This document shows, piece by piece, positions 1 to 7,009 of a stretch of 13,298 nt of DNA. The stretch covers positions 1-13,298 of the forward strand of contig DATNLZ010000052.1 in assembly GCA_035602605.1 (NCBI GenBank). Reading direction: 5' to 3'. Both the position numbers and the translations under genes were made by a program. Within the stretch, counting starts at the first letter, position 1. Each line of letters starts with the position of its first letter. The notes under the pieces are model-generated. The model did not search any database. It worked only from the letters and a program-made list of their open reading frames with translations, and was not told where the DNA came from. The DNA comes from DASQHY01 sp035602605 (GTDB lineage: Bacteria; Acidobacteriota; Terriglobia; Acidiferrales; UBA7541).

Positions 1-1
1 T

Positions 2-118
2 CTCGTCGGAAACGTTCTTTTACTGGAAGCCGAACTCATAGAACTGCTTGAGAAGGGAGAGCTAAACAGCGATGGCATTCTCAAGATGGGAATTCGTAGC
101 GGGCAAATGCGAGATTAG
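2..118 (+). CDS. C-terminus of an unrecognised protein, cut by window edge
   Basis: An open frame enters from the left edge and ends at a TAG at 116-118, giving about 38 residues that finish in KMGIRSGQMRD. The composition is protein-like: an amphipathic Leu/Glu-rich stretch (LLLEAELIELLEKGEL) of the kind seen in helices. No start lies in the window, so it would be the tail of a longer gene. I do not recognise the family. It lies inside the presumed integrated element that ends at the tRNA fragment at 545, so element cargo is a reasonable guess. The alternative is a chance open frame of this modest length. Confidence 0.4.
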   Translation, partial: LVGNVLLLEAELIELLEKGELNSDGILKMGIRSGQMRD

Positions 119-500
119 GTCAGCAGCTCCCCAAACCCGACCGTATATGAAGCGGGAGTGTTCTCAGGCAATGAAGTGGTGTCGGCAGATACATAGTGGA
201 TTGGCCGTGTATGTATACCTCGGCATTGCGCCCAGGCAACCTGCTGTTCCATAAATGGAGTATCGCTGTAGGAGAGGCTCGCGAATCTTGATTTGCATGA
301 ATCGAAAATGTCGTTATGTATTCGATAATGTACTCGATATTCGTGAACAGAGCGCGGACGCTAATTCATCGAAGTCCCCAGTTAGAGATTGTCCGAAGTG
401 CGTTTTCAGTCCAACTTCAGTCCACTTCAAGAGCGAGATAAGTGACGCGTTCCCTCGTAAGCGACACCAGAAGCGGCACTTAGAGTTTTGTATTGCATAC
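119..500. other. Gene-poor stretch inside presumed integrated element
   Basis: No convincing gene is visible in these roughly 380 bases. Two plus-strand open frames cover parts of it. The one from 255 contains a loose C-x4-C and C-x2-C pattern (CMNRKC and CPKC) that could suggest a zinc ribbon, but it reads straight through the tRNA remnant and lacks any other sign of coding. The minus-strand frame over 314-541 starts inside the tRNA T-arm and is a known type of artefact. The only structure I can point to is the direct repeat at 405-424. Confidence 0.4.
405..424. repeat. Tandem 9-bp direct repeat (11-bp period) beside tRNA remnant
   Basis: TTCAGTCCA occurs at 405-413 and again at 416-424, one helical turn apart. 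It lies about 75 bases before the tRNA 3' fragment. Closely spaced short direct repeats next to an attachment core are typical of the arm-type sites bound by tyrosine integrases. That role is inference from position; the repeat itself is plain in the sequence. Confidence 0.4.
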
Positions 501-545
501 CTTCGAAGCAGGGTGTCGGGAGTTCGAATCTCCCCGGGCACGCCA
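501..545 (+). other. 3' fragment of a tRNA-Arg(TCG) gene, probable att site
   Basis: The segment reads as the 3' part of a class I tRNA: a 7-nt anticodon loop CTTCGAA with anticodon TCG (501-507), the 3' side of the anticodon stem GCAGG (508-512), variable loop GTGTC (513-517), a perfect T-arm GGGAG/TTCGAAT/CTCCC (518-534), acceptor strand CGGGCAC (535-541), discriminator G and encoded CCA (543-545). The expected 5' partners are absent: the bases before the loop (CATAC) do not pair with GCAGG, and no GTGCCCG acceptor strand or D-arm is found upstream. A remnant running from the anticodon loop to CCA is the usual duplicated core left by an integrase that targets a tRNA gene. The element would lie to the left, and chromosome would resume at 546. 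Confidence 0.8.
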
Positions 546-593
546 TCACCTTCTCGTTCGATTTAAATGAATTAGAAAAACTGCGCTTCACTC

Positions 594-622
594 CGACCAT
601 CTGCGAAAAAAACAGACGGTCG
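594..622. other. Small hairpin with A-rich loop after tRNA remnant
   Basis: CGACCATCTG (594-603) pairs with CAGACGGTCG (613-622) with one A·C mismatch, around a 9-nt loop CGAAAAAAA. It lies between the tRNA fragment and the end of the minus-strand DUF6788-like gene. It may help end transcription from either side, but the T/A run is in the loop rather than after the stem, so it is not a canonical intrinsic terminator. Confidence 0.3.
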
Positions 623-651
623 AATAGCGGATCAATCGTCGGAAAACTGCT

Positions 652-975
652 TTACTCCTTTCGCTCCTTCAGGCGCTTCCATCCCAGATCGGAGAGTTCT
701 TCGATCAGCCGCTCCATCTCTTGGTGGTTCTCGACGGCCTCCCGAACGCGTGCTTCCCATTGTCGAGGTACGAACAACTGGCGTAACTTTCCCCCTTGTC
801 GCCGAACCAAATAGAGGCAGGCGTGGAGCTCTCCCCGAGCACAACGACAACCCGGTTTGCCACAGCGCACGTTGCGGAGCGAGAGGGTGCCGCGGAGAAA
901 GCGGGCGGCGCGGATGATCTGCGCCAGGCGCGAGCGGCGCCGACGTTCGCGATCCGAGAATTGCGTGCGGTGCAC
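652..975 (-). CDS. Small Cys-rich protein of DUF6788 type
   Basis: The 107-residue product begins at a GTG with a GGAG Shine-Dalgarno six bases upstream (minus strand). A basic N-terminus (RERRRRSRLAQ) is followed by the core FLRGTLSLRNVRCGKPGCRCARGELH (about residues 27-51), with Cys38, Cys43 and Cys45. Then comes a KLRQLFVPRQWE strand region and a charged C-terminal helix rich in Glu, Arg and Lys. The GTL...RCGKPxCxCxxGExH signature matches the family I know as DUF6788, small proteins often found beside transposase genes. Their function is unknown to me; the Cys cluster and basic tail suggest metal or nucleic-acid binding. No transposase is visible here, so this may be a stray passenger or a remnant next to the island junction. 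Confidence 0.7.
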   Translation of the reverse strand: MHRTQFSDRERRRRSRLAQIIRAARFLRGTLSLRNVRCGKPGCRCARGELHACLYLVRRQGGKLRQLFVPRQWEARVREAVENHQEMERLIEELSDLGWKRLKERKE

Positions 976-989
976 AGGGTCTCCGATCT

Positions 990-1011
990 CTTATATACTA
1001 TAGTATACAAG
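990..1011. promoter_or_regulatory. 22-bp near-perfect palindrome upstream of DUF6788-like gene
   Basis: The core TATACTATAGTATA (994-1007) is a perfect 14-bp palindrome. It extends to CTT...AAG at both ends (990-992 and 1009-1011) with a single mismatched pair (993/1008). It lies 14 bases before the GTG start of the minus-strand gene and contains -10-like hexamers (TATACT, TATAGT). Its symmetry, length and place fit an operator for a dimeric repressor. TGTATAC-type half sites are known for some GntR-family regulators. No cognate regulator gene is in the window. Confidence 0.5.
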
Positions 1012-1066
1012 AAAGAGAACACCTACAGCCCGTCGTGCTTTCCTCTACTCGGAGACAGATAAGTTG

Positions 1067-1095
1067 TAGACGATTATTTTGAAACGTTTTATACT
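1067..1095 (+). promoter_or_regulatory. Sigma70-type promoter of the GH-SUMF1 gene
   Basis: A strong -10 TATACT (1090-1095) lies 17 bases after a weak -35 TAGACG (1067-1072). Transcription would begin near 1101, leaving a leader of about 40 bases before the GTG at 1140. The LacI-type operator at 1079-1092 fills the spacer and overlaps the -10, which fits repression by blocking RNA polymerase. Confidence 0.5.
1079..1092 (+). promoter_or_regulatory. LacI-family-type operator, copy 1
   Basis: TTGAAACGTTTTAT contains the perfect 8-bp palindrome AAACGTTT with the central CG typical of LacI/PurR/CcpA-type operators. The same 14 bases occur at 7022-7035. Both copies sit between the -35 and -10 of a plus-strand promoter. 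Confidence 0.6.
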
Positions 1096-1139
1096 CGCGC
1101 CGATTTTGAGTACTTCACTTCCCGGTTCAAGGAGCGCTT

Positions 1140-3308
1140 GTGAAAATCCGGCTTCTTCTTTCTTTGATATCTTGTTCTTTCTTCGCATTCCTCGCTCTCG
1201 CTCAGGATTCCAAATTCCGCCCGAACAACCAACAGATTCCTGTTCCTGACTGCTTGAACATAAAAGTTCTCTTGGACAGCAGCTACAAGCCTTGTACTGC
1301 GGAAGATCATCAGCTATGGCTGAAGGACATTACCCACTGGCGCAATGAGCGCCGCATCCGCATTGGCTACAACGGATCACGCTACGAAATGCCGGAACTG
1401 GCGTGGACGCAGTCCAGCTTCATGCAGCCGCAGATGATGGTGCATGACCGCTTCTTCTATGACCCCGTCGCGCACCGGTATACGGTTGACCGCTACGTTG
1501 ATGACACCGTGAAGCGTTACGGGGGAATCGATGCCGTCCTGGTCTGGCCGACTTATCCCAACATGGGCATCGACAACCGCAACCAGCACGACATGATTCG
1601 CTGCATGCCAGGTGGCGTCGCCGGGGTCCGTCAGATGGTCGCCGACTTCCATAAGCGCGGCGTTCGCGTTCTGTTCCCAATGATGATGTGGGATCAGGGC
1701 GCGCGCGAGCCGGCGAAACCATGGACCGAGGAGATTGCCGAGCTAATGAAAGAAGTTGGCGCGGATGGCATCAACGGTGATACCCAGGACGGCGTCCCGC
1801 TCGCCTATTCTGTCGCTGCGGACAAAGTTGGCCATCCGCTGGCCTTCGAACCAGAAGGCGGACCTTCCGACGAGGCGCTTGCTTGGAATGTAATGACCTG
1901 GGGGCAGTATCAGTATCCTTTTACTCCGCTCGTTGACCGCTACAAGTGGCTCGAGCCGCGCCATATTGTCAACATTTCTGACCGCTGGAACCGCAGCAAG
2001 ACCAACAATCTGCAATTTGCGTTTTTCAATGGTGTCGGTTGGGAGAGCTGGGAAAATATTTGGGGCATCTGGAATGGAATCACGCCCCGCGATGGGGAAG
2101 CCACGCGCCGCGTCGCCACTCTCGAGCGCGCCATAGCCGAATACCTCGTCAGCCGCGATTGGGAACCGATGTATCCAATGCTGCGCTACGGAGTCTTCGC
2201 CAGCCGCTGGCCGCTCAACGGCCGCACCGTTTGGACTATCGTAAATCGCAACGAATATGACGTGGACGGTCCGCAAATGGAGGTTCCCGCCACGGCATGG
2301 ATGCGCTACTTCGATCTCTACGGCGGCGCCGAGTTGCAGGTGCAAAAAGACCCCACCGGAAAATCCGTTTTGAGCTTTTCGTTGGAAAGCAATGGTTTCG
2401 GCGCCATCTTCGCAACGAGTTCCGAACCAGACGCTAAGATCCAGAAGCTGATGCCAGAGATGAAGCGTTTGACCGCGAAGCCGCTCGCCAGCTTTTCGAA
2501 CGATCGAACGGTCCTGAAACAGGAGATCGTGCCGATCCCCGCTACGAGTGCGGGAAGCAGCGCTCCCTCGGGCATGATCCAGATTCCTGAATCGGACTTT
2601 CTCTTCAAGGTGTGGGGTATAGAAATCGAAGGATCCAACGATATCGGCGTGGACGTGCAGTATCCCTGGGAAAATGCGCCGCGCCGCTTCCACGAGCATC
2701 CGATGCACATCAAATCGTTCTACATCGACACGCATCCCGTCACAAACGCCGCGTTCAAGAAGTTTTTGAATGCCGCGCACTACCATCCCAAAGACGATCT
2801 GAATTTTCTGCGTGACTGGAAAGACGGTATTTTTCCCACCGGCTGGGACAATCGCCCCGTTACGTGGGTTTCCATCGAAGATGCGCGGGCCTACGCCGCC
2901 TGGGCAGAGAAGCGCTTACCTCACGAATGGGAGTGGCAATACGCTGCGCAGGGCACCGATGGCCGGATCTATCCCTGGGGCAACCAATGGGACGCAACCG
3001 CCGTTCCTGAACCGGATAAAAACCGGTCGATGCGGGGTCCCGATCCGGTCGACGCACATCCGAAAGGAGCCAGTCCGTTTGGCGTGATGGATCTCGTCGG
3101 CAATGTTTGGCAATGGACGGAGGAGTTTACGGACGAACACACCCGCGGAGGAATCCTCCGCGGTGGCAGTTACTACCAGCCGCAGGGGTCGATCTGGTAT
3201 TTCCCCCAGGCCTACAAACTCATCGAGCACGGCAAACTGCTGATGATGTCTCCCAGCATGGATCGTTCGGGCGCAGTCGGTTTTCGTCTCGTGCAAGATG
3301 CGCGCTAA
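1140..3308 (+). CDS. Secreted glycosidase-like TIM-barrel protein fused to SUMF1/FGE-like domain
   Basis: The 722-residue product starts at GTG 1140, five bases after AAGGAG (1129-1134). Residues 1-21 form a signal peptide ending LALA before QDS. Residues about 60-400 look like a TIM-barrel glycoside hydrolase: a strand DAVLVWP (131-137), GVRQMVADFHKRGVRVLFPMM (162-182), and a putative catalytic loop GADGINGDTQDGVP (207-220) with Asp214 and Asp217. I cannot assign a CAZy family. Residues 479-722 are an FGE-sulfatase (SUMF1/EgtB/PvdO-like) domain: FYIDTHPVTNAAFKKFL, PVTWVSIEDARAYAAWAEKRLPHEWEWQYAA, YPWGN, GNVWQWTEE, RGGSYY (674-679) and GFRLV near the end. No Cys occurs in this domain, so true formylglycine-generating activity is unlikely; a binding or structural role is more plausible. 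A LacI-type operator lies in its promoter. The sugar substrate is unknown. Confidence 0.8.
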   Translation: MKIRLLLSLISCSFFAFLALAQDSKFRPNNQQIPVPDCLNIKVLLDSSYKPCTAEDHQLWLKDITHWRNERRIRIGYNGSRYEMPELAWTQSSFMQPQMMVHDRFFYDPVAHRYTVDRYVDDTVKRYGGIDAVLVWPTYPNMGIDNRNQHDMIRCMPGGVAGVRQMVADFHKRGVRVLFPMMMWDQGAREPAKPWTEEIAELMKEVGADGINGDTQDGVPLAYSVAADKVGHPLAFEPEGGPSDEALAWNVMTWGQYQYPFTPLVDRYKWLEPRHIVNISDRWNRSKTNNLQFAFFNGVGWESWENIWGIWNGITPRDGEATRRVATLERAIAEYLVSRDWEPMYPMLRYGVFASRWPLNGRTVWTIVNRNEYDVDGPQMEVPATAWMRYFDLYGGAELQVQKDPTGKSVLSFSLESNGFGAIFATSSEPDAKIQKLMPEMKRLTAKPLASFSNDRTVLKQEIVPIPATSAGSSAPSGMIQIPESDFLFKVWGIEIEGSNDIGVDVQYPWENAPRRFHEHPMHIKSFYIDTHPVTNAAFKKFLNAAHYHPKDDLNFLRDWKDGIFPTGWDNRPVTWVSIEDARAYAAWAEKRLPHEWEWQYAAQGTDGRIYPWGNQWDATAVPEPDKNRSMRGPDPVDAHPKGASPFGVMDLVGNVWQWTEEFTDEHTRGGILRGGSYYQPQGSIWYFPQAYKLIEHGKLLMMSPSMDRSGAVGFRLVQDAR

Positions 3309-3464
3309 GTATTTTCTTAGCAAGGGACCGCATTCTGGTGCAGAGGCTCCGCGACCGACGTATTCTTCGGAGTCCTAAAACCGGATGGGCCCTTTGACGA
3401 TGTCGCAGATCCGGCGCGTGGGAGGCAATGGATGCGAGTCGTGCGTAAGCCGGGCCCTCAACAA

Positions 3465-4658
3465 TCATGGATGGGAAGTCTTCTGGTAAACACGAATCCA
3501 GTGATTGCGCACCTTGGCTTTTAATCGAGTATCGCCAGCGTCCAATACGAGCAGGTTAGAGGGTTGCACAGGCATGTGGCAATCGATGCAGTTGGAAGCT
3601 ATCTGCGTACCGAGTTTACGAACCATTCCACATTGATCCGCGCGGTGACACTCAATACATCGGGTGGAATAATCCGCGGCTGCGCGCTCTGGAGCGTGAA
3701 CATCATGGCAAGTGGAGCAAGACATTCCAGGTGAGGATTGAAAACAGCGGCTGCGTTCGAGGAGAGTGACCTGATTGCCGTGAACATCTAACCGGTCCGT
3801 GGCATTCGGCTCCTGCAACTTGACGTATTCTGACAGCGCCTCGGCAGGCCTGAATGAAAACGCAGGCGCGATTGGTTCACCCGCTCCGCCGTGGCACTGC
3901 GCGCACACGTCAATCTGTCTATCCCGGCTCAATCGGAGTGGCGGCATTGGCTTCTTGCCGGTTGAATTTGTGGATTTCGCCGAATGATTTTGAACGTGTT
4001 CCATTCCCGGGCCGTGACACCGCTCACATGAAATTCCAAGGACAATATTGTCTTTGTTGTAGTGATTCTCGGACGGCGAGGAACTAATCGGCTGGAAGTA
4101 TGTCGCATGACACTCGACGCAGCGGGGCGGTACGGGGCGATCAAAGTTTGCCGACCCGTCTACATATCCCGGGCTGTTGACCCAACCGTTGAGTTCTGTC
4201 CAATACGACACTGGAAGCTCGAACAATGCATTCTGCCTCCAATAGAGATACGTTTGGCCTTTGGTGGCCGAGCCGATAATGAGATCAAACTGCTCCGTGC
4301 GCTTGGAGATGCGACCTCGCTTTTGTCGAACGGCAGTTTGATAAAAATGACCATCGCGCGCCTCCATCCTGAAAGTGAGTTCGGGGTTGAGTGTGGTCAT
4401 AACGTTCTTGCCCATCGTGAAGCTCCCCGCGATTGAACTTACATCCGGCAGCCGTGAAGTACGATGATGAGCCGTCGCAAGATACGAACCGGTTTTGTCC
4501 TGATGGCACGGACGGCAAGCCAGGTCTCCCACGAAGCCACCCCTTTCCTCATGATGAGAACTCAAAGGAGAAGGGGGCGAATTTTGTGGACGGGAAACGG
4601 CGGAGGGACACTGCAACAAACCTAGAGCGGCGAACCAAATCGCAATCACGAGACGCAA
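3465..4658 (-). CDS. Periplasmic heptaheme cytochrome c (c554-like)
   Basis: The 397-residue product has an N-terminal hydrophobic segment (VIAIWFAALGLLQ) that acts as an export signal. It carries seven CxxCH haem-binding motifs: CRPCH 48-52, CVECH 180-184, CERCH 211-215, CAQCH 252-256, CSTCH 314-318, CIECH 334-338 and CIDCH 357-361. The layout, a first haem far from a clustered remainder with HGPG and HDVHAPE segments, resembles cytochrome c554/doubled-CXXCH proteins. It should act in periplasmic electron transfer; partner and reaction are unknown. The first start is TTG with no clear ribosome site; a GTG three codons later is possible, and a good GGAGG lies about 40 bases further upstream, so the start is uncertain. 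It follows ribokinase on the same strand after 109 bases. Confidence 0.85.
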   Translation of the reverse strand: MRLVIAIWFAALGLLQCPSAVSRPQNSPPSPLSSHHEERGGFVGDLACRPCHQDKTGSYLATAHHRTSRLPDVSSIAGSFTMGKNVMTTLNPELTFRMEARDGHFYQTAVRQKRGRISKRTEQFDLIIGSATKGQTYLYWRQNALFELPVSYWTELNGWVNSPGYVDGSANFDRPVPPRCVECHATYFQPISSSPSENHYNKDNIVLGISCERCHGPGMEHVQNHSAKSTNSTGKKPMPPLRLSRDRQIDVCAQCHGGAGEPIAPAFSFRPAEALSEYVKLQEPNATDRLDVHGNQVTLLERSRCFQSSPGMSCSTCHDVHAPERAAADYSTRCIECHRADQCGMVRKLGTQIASNCIDCHMPVQPSNLLVLDAGDTRLKAKVRNHWIRVYQKTSHP

Positions 4659-4767
4659 TTCGAGGGGGAGCGGTTTGGCGTTCGTGGGAGTTATCCTCCA
4701 AGATGACTAAGGTACGGCATTTCCGGTGCGGGAAGTGTCCGAAATTTTCTGAGTCACTTTGTTCTTG

Positions 4768-5715
4768 CTAGACCGGCTGTTCCGTTCCTTCGCGTTCCTT
4801 CAAGAATGCGTGGACTTCCGCCTGAGTCGGCATGGACGGTTGAGCACCTTGGCGAGTGACGGAAATGGCGGCGACAGCGGAGGCCCACGTAGCACATCGA
4901 ACGGGATCATGACCTTCGAGCAGCGCTGAAGCAAACGCACCGTTGAAGGCATCACCGGCTGCGGTCGAGTCAATGGCGCGAACCGTGTACGCGGGCACAA
5001 ATACCCTCCTGCCGTCCGCCAGCGCAAGATAACAACCGCGCTTCCCAAGTTTGAGCAGAACATTGCGGCTGCCACGTTGCAAAAGGATCTCGGCAATTTC
5101 TTTCATCGCATCGGCAGGAACATCCTGTGATTCGAGCCCCAATAGGGAACAGGTCTCCGATTCATTCGGCGTAAGCCATTCCACACCTTTGAGCACAGAC
5201 GCTGGCAATGGCTGGGCTGGAGCTGGATCAAGCACAAGAGGAATATTTTCCTTGCGAGTGACTGCCGCAAGATAGTCCACCGTCTCAAGCGGGATTTCCA
5301 ATTGCGTTAAAACTATGCTCGAGCTGCGAATGAGCGCCAGATGTTTTTCGAGGTAGCGAAATGTTAGCTGAGCATTTGCGCCGGCGGCAACGACGATTAC
5401 ATTCTCGCCTTTCTCTTCAGTAATGATCTGGGCAATTCCGGACGAGGTGGACACCACGTCGACGGCAGCAGTGTCCACGCCCGCGGATTGCAGGTTGGCC
5501 CGGAGTTCGTTGCCAAAAGCGTCGTTCCCGAGTCTCCCAATCATACTCACCCGGGTTCCAAGTCGGGCGGCCGCGACAGCTTGATTGGCCCCTTTCCCTC
5601 CCGGAAATGTGCCAAAGCTGCTTGCAGTTAGAGTCTCGCCTCGAAGCGGAATCCTCGGAGCTACAGAGACAAGATCAAGATTGATGCTTCCAACGACCAC
5701 AAGGCGCTTTTTCAT
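4768..5715 (-). CDS. rbsK: Ribokinase (PfkB family)
   Basis: This cytoplasmic sugar kinase phosphorylates ribose, or a related sugar, with ATP. Its 315 residues match the usual ribokinase length. Visible motifs are the N-terminal GSINLDLV (9-16) sugar-binding strand, PGGKGANQAVAAARLG (38-53), the TPNESE motif with Asn184 and Glu187, and the PfkB signature DSTAAGDAFNGAFA (249-262) with catalytic-base Asp255. The signature has AAGD where many members have GAGD, a common variant. It starts at ATG 5715. It lies 66 bases behind the transporter gene on the same strand, so uptake and phosphorylation are probably co-expressed. Other PfkB sugars cannot be excluded, but the GGKGANQA and DSTAAGDAFNGA pair is most like ribokinase. 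Confidence 0.88.
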   Translation of the reverse strand: MKKRLVVVGSINLDLVSVAPRIPLRGETLTASSFGTFPGGKGANQAVAAARLGTRVSMIGRLGNDAFGNELRANLQSAGVDTAAVDVVSTSSGIAQIITEEKGENVIVVAAGANAQLTFRYLEKHLALIRSSSIVLTQLEIPLETVDYLAAVTRKENIPLVLDPAPAQPLPASVLKGVEWLTPNESETCSLLGLESQDVPADAMKEIAEILLQRGSRNVLLKLGKRGCYLALADGRRVFVPAYTVRAIDSTAAGDAFNGAFASALLEGHDPVRCATWASAVAAISVTRQGAQPSMPTQAEVHAFLKEREGTEQPV

Positions 5716-5735
5716 GTCATTCCGCGTCCCTTTGT

Positions 5736-5759
5736 ATGAACTGTAAGACTAAAGTTCAT
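5736..5759. other. Short inverted repeat between transporter and ribokinase
   Basis: ATGAACT (5736-5742) and AGTTCAT (5753-5759) can form a 7-bp stem with a 10-nt loop in the 66-base gap between the two genes. It is not followed by a T run on the minus strand, so it looks more like a processing or stability element than a terminator. It may also be chance. Confidence 0.25.
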
Positions 5760-5781
5760 TCCTGAAATTCCCCTTTGTCTG

Positions 5782-6777
5782 TCATTTGGAAATTACTGGG
5801 GCGAGGGCTACAGCAGCCAAACCAACCAGGAAAAAGCCAAACATGAGGGGAATGAGTTTTCGGGCGTTAGCGGGTGCGCTGGCAAATTCCTTCCAGACAA
5901 ATACTCCCCAGATCGCTGAGACCATCGTTGCCCCCTGTCCAATGGCATACGAAATTGCGGGGCCTATGATTTGGGCGTGGGAAGCAACAAAGTTCAGGAC
6001 GGCTCCAGTGCACCAAATCGCGCCTCCGAGAATTCCCCAGAGGTGCCAAAGTCCAGGGCTTTTCGTGTAGTCGCTCATGCTGACGGGAGCTCCACCGGTC
6101 AGAGGTTTGCGCATTAGAAGGTAGTTTGCGGGGACGGCGCAGATGGCGACTCCGATGGCGAAGAAAAAAGCGACCGCGTATGGGCCGAGGGAGTTCTGTC
6201 CAGTGATCGCCTTGGTGACGAGCGGATAAAAACTGCCCATGAGGATACCGCAAGCCAAGCTAATCTGAATTCCACGAGCGCCCAGAGCTCTACGAGTTGT
6301 TTCTCGCCTGCGGTAGGCAAAGGCATCAACAACAATGGCAAGGGCGACAAGCAGGACACCTCCAAACAGCAAAAGGGGGTTGCCCTGGGGAGAAATGATG
6401 TAGTTCAGAAGCACTCCGACCACCAGAGCTAGCCCGATGCCGATCGGAAATGCAACAGCCAGTCCCGCAATTTCGATCGCGGCGACTAGCAGAAGGTTCG
6501 CAACATTGAAGACCGCTCCCCCGAGGAGCGCAAAAAGAATATGAGTCGCATCGGAGCTGCGAATGTTATTCAGAAAAGAGAGCGGCCCCCCGCCCGCGCT
6601 GCCTAGAGTCAGACCCCAAAATAAACTTGCGATAATAATTCCGGCCACATAATCCCAGTAAAATAGCTGGAACGGCCAACCAGGAGTCAGTTTCATGGTG
6701 TTGGCCCAAGAGCCCCAGCAAAGCATGCTGCCGATCATGAAGAGCAGTGCAATGGCGTACGCTTCAGGTTGATACAT
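5782..6777 (-). CDS. Sugar or ureide-permease-like DMT-superfamily transporter
   Basis: The 331-residue product is almost wholly hydrophobic, with about ten membrane helices. It begins YAIALLFMIGSMLCWGSWANTMKL (about 7-30), then WPFQLFYWDYVAG, and ends in a last helix around FGFFLVGLAAVALAPVI. Other recognisable helices contain GGAVFNVANLLLVAAIEIAGLAVAFPIGIGLALVVGVLLN and GAIWCTGAVLNFVASHAQIIGPAISYAIGQGATMVSAIWGVFVWKEF. This pattern belongs to the DMT-superfamily group with bacterial glucose/ribose (GRP) permeases and plant ureide permeases. It should import a small sugar or nucleobase-like solute across the inner membrane. Pairing with ribokinase downstream favours ribose or a ribose-yielding compound. 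ATG 6777 is preceded only by a weak purine-rich site. Confidence 0.75.
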   Translation of the reverse strand: MYQPEAYAIALLFMIGSMLCWGSWANTMKLTPGWPFQLFYWDYVAGIIIASLFWGLTLGSAGGGPLSFLNNIRSSDATHILFALLGGAVFNVANLLLVAAIEIAGLAVAFPIGIGLALVVGVLLNYIISPQGNPLLLFGGVLLVALAIVVDAFAYRRRETTRRALGARGIQISLACGILMGSFYPLVTKAITGQNSLGPYAVAFFFAIGVAICAVPANYLLMRKPLTGGAPVSMSDYTKSPGLWHLWGILGGAIWCTGAVLNFVASHAQIIGPAISYAIGQGATMVSAIWGVFVWKEFASAPANARKLIPLMFGFFLVGLAAVALAPVISK

Positions 6778-7009
6778 GAAAGTCTCGCTCTCTTTGGCTG
6801 CCCAGTTGCCGCCAAACTATCCTAAAGTCGCTCGACCGGTTCCCGAAGTTTTTTCCTAGCCGACGCAAATGCAACAAGCCCCTTGCACTGAGTACTGGTC
6901 AACCAAAAGCCTCGGCCAATCCCCCAAAGCATAACTGTCCGGGGCCAGGACTCGGGCGGTTTCTGTTCATAAATTAAAAGCGACGGTATGATGCCCGAAA
7001 AAATAGTGC
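6778..7009. other. Divergent intergenic region, left half
   Basis: This is the upstream region of the minus-strand transporter. It must hold that gene's promoter, but I found no pair of hexamers good enough to call; an AT-rich patch around 6968-6980 is the most likely -10 area. A 64-codon minus-strand open frame over 6822-7016 has no ribosome site and no recognisable features, so I do not count it as a gene. Confidence 0.35.

Noticed and set aside
314..541. Minus-strand frame starting MPGEIRTPDTLL
   Set aside because: Its start is the reverse complement of the tRNA T-arm and acceptor, a well-known spurious protein type; the rest is not protein-like.
255..566. Plus-strand frame with a CMNRKC and CPKC pattern resembling a zinc ribbon
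   Set aside because: It reads through the tRNA remnant into the flank, has no ribosome site, and only four cysteines support the idea.
1743..2786. 347-codon minus-strand frame
   Set aside because: It is antisense to the GH-SUMF1 gene, whose signal peptide, ribosome site and domain motifs are clear; no recognisable features on the minus strand.
2574..3308. Sulfatase-activating (formylglycine-generating) enzyme
   Set aside because: The fold is present, but the domain contains no cysteine and no sulfatase gene is nearby.
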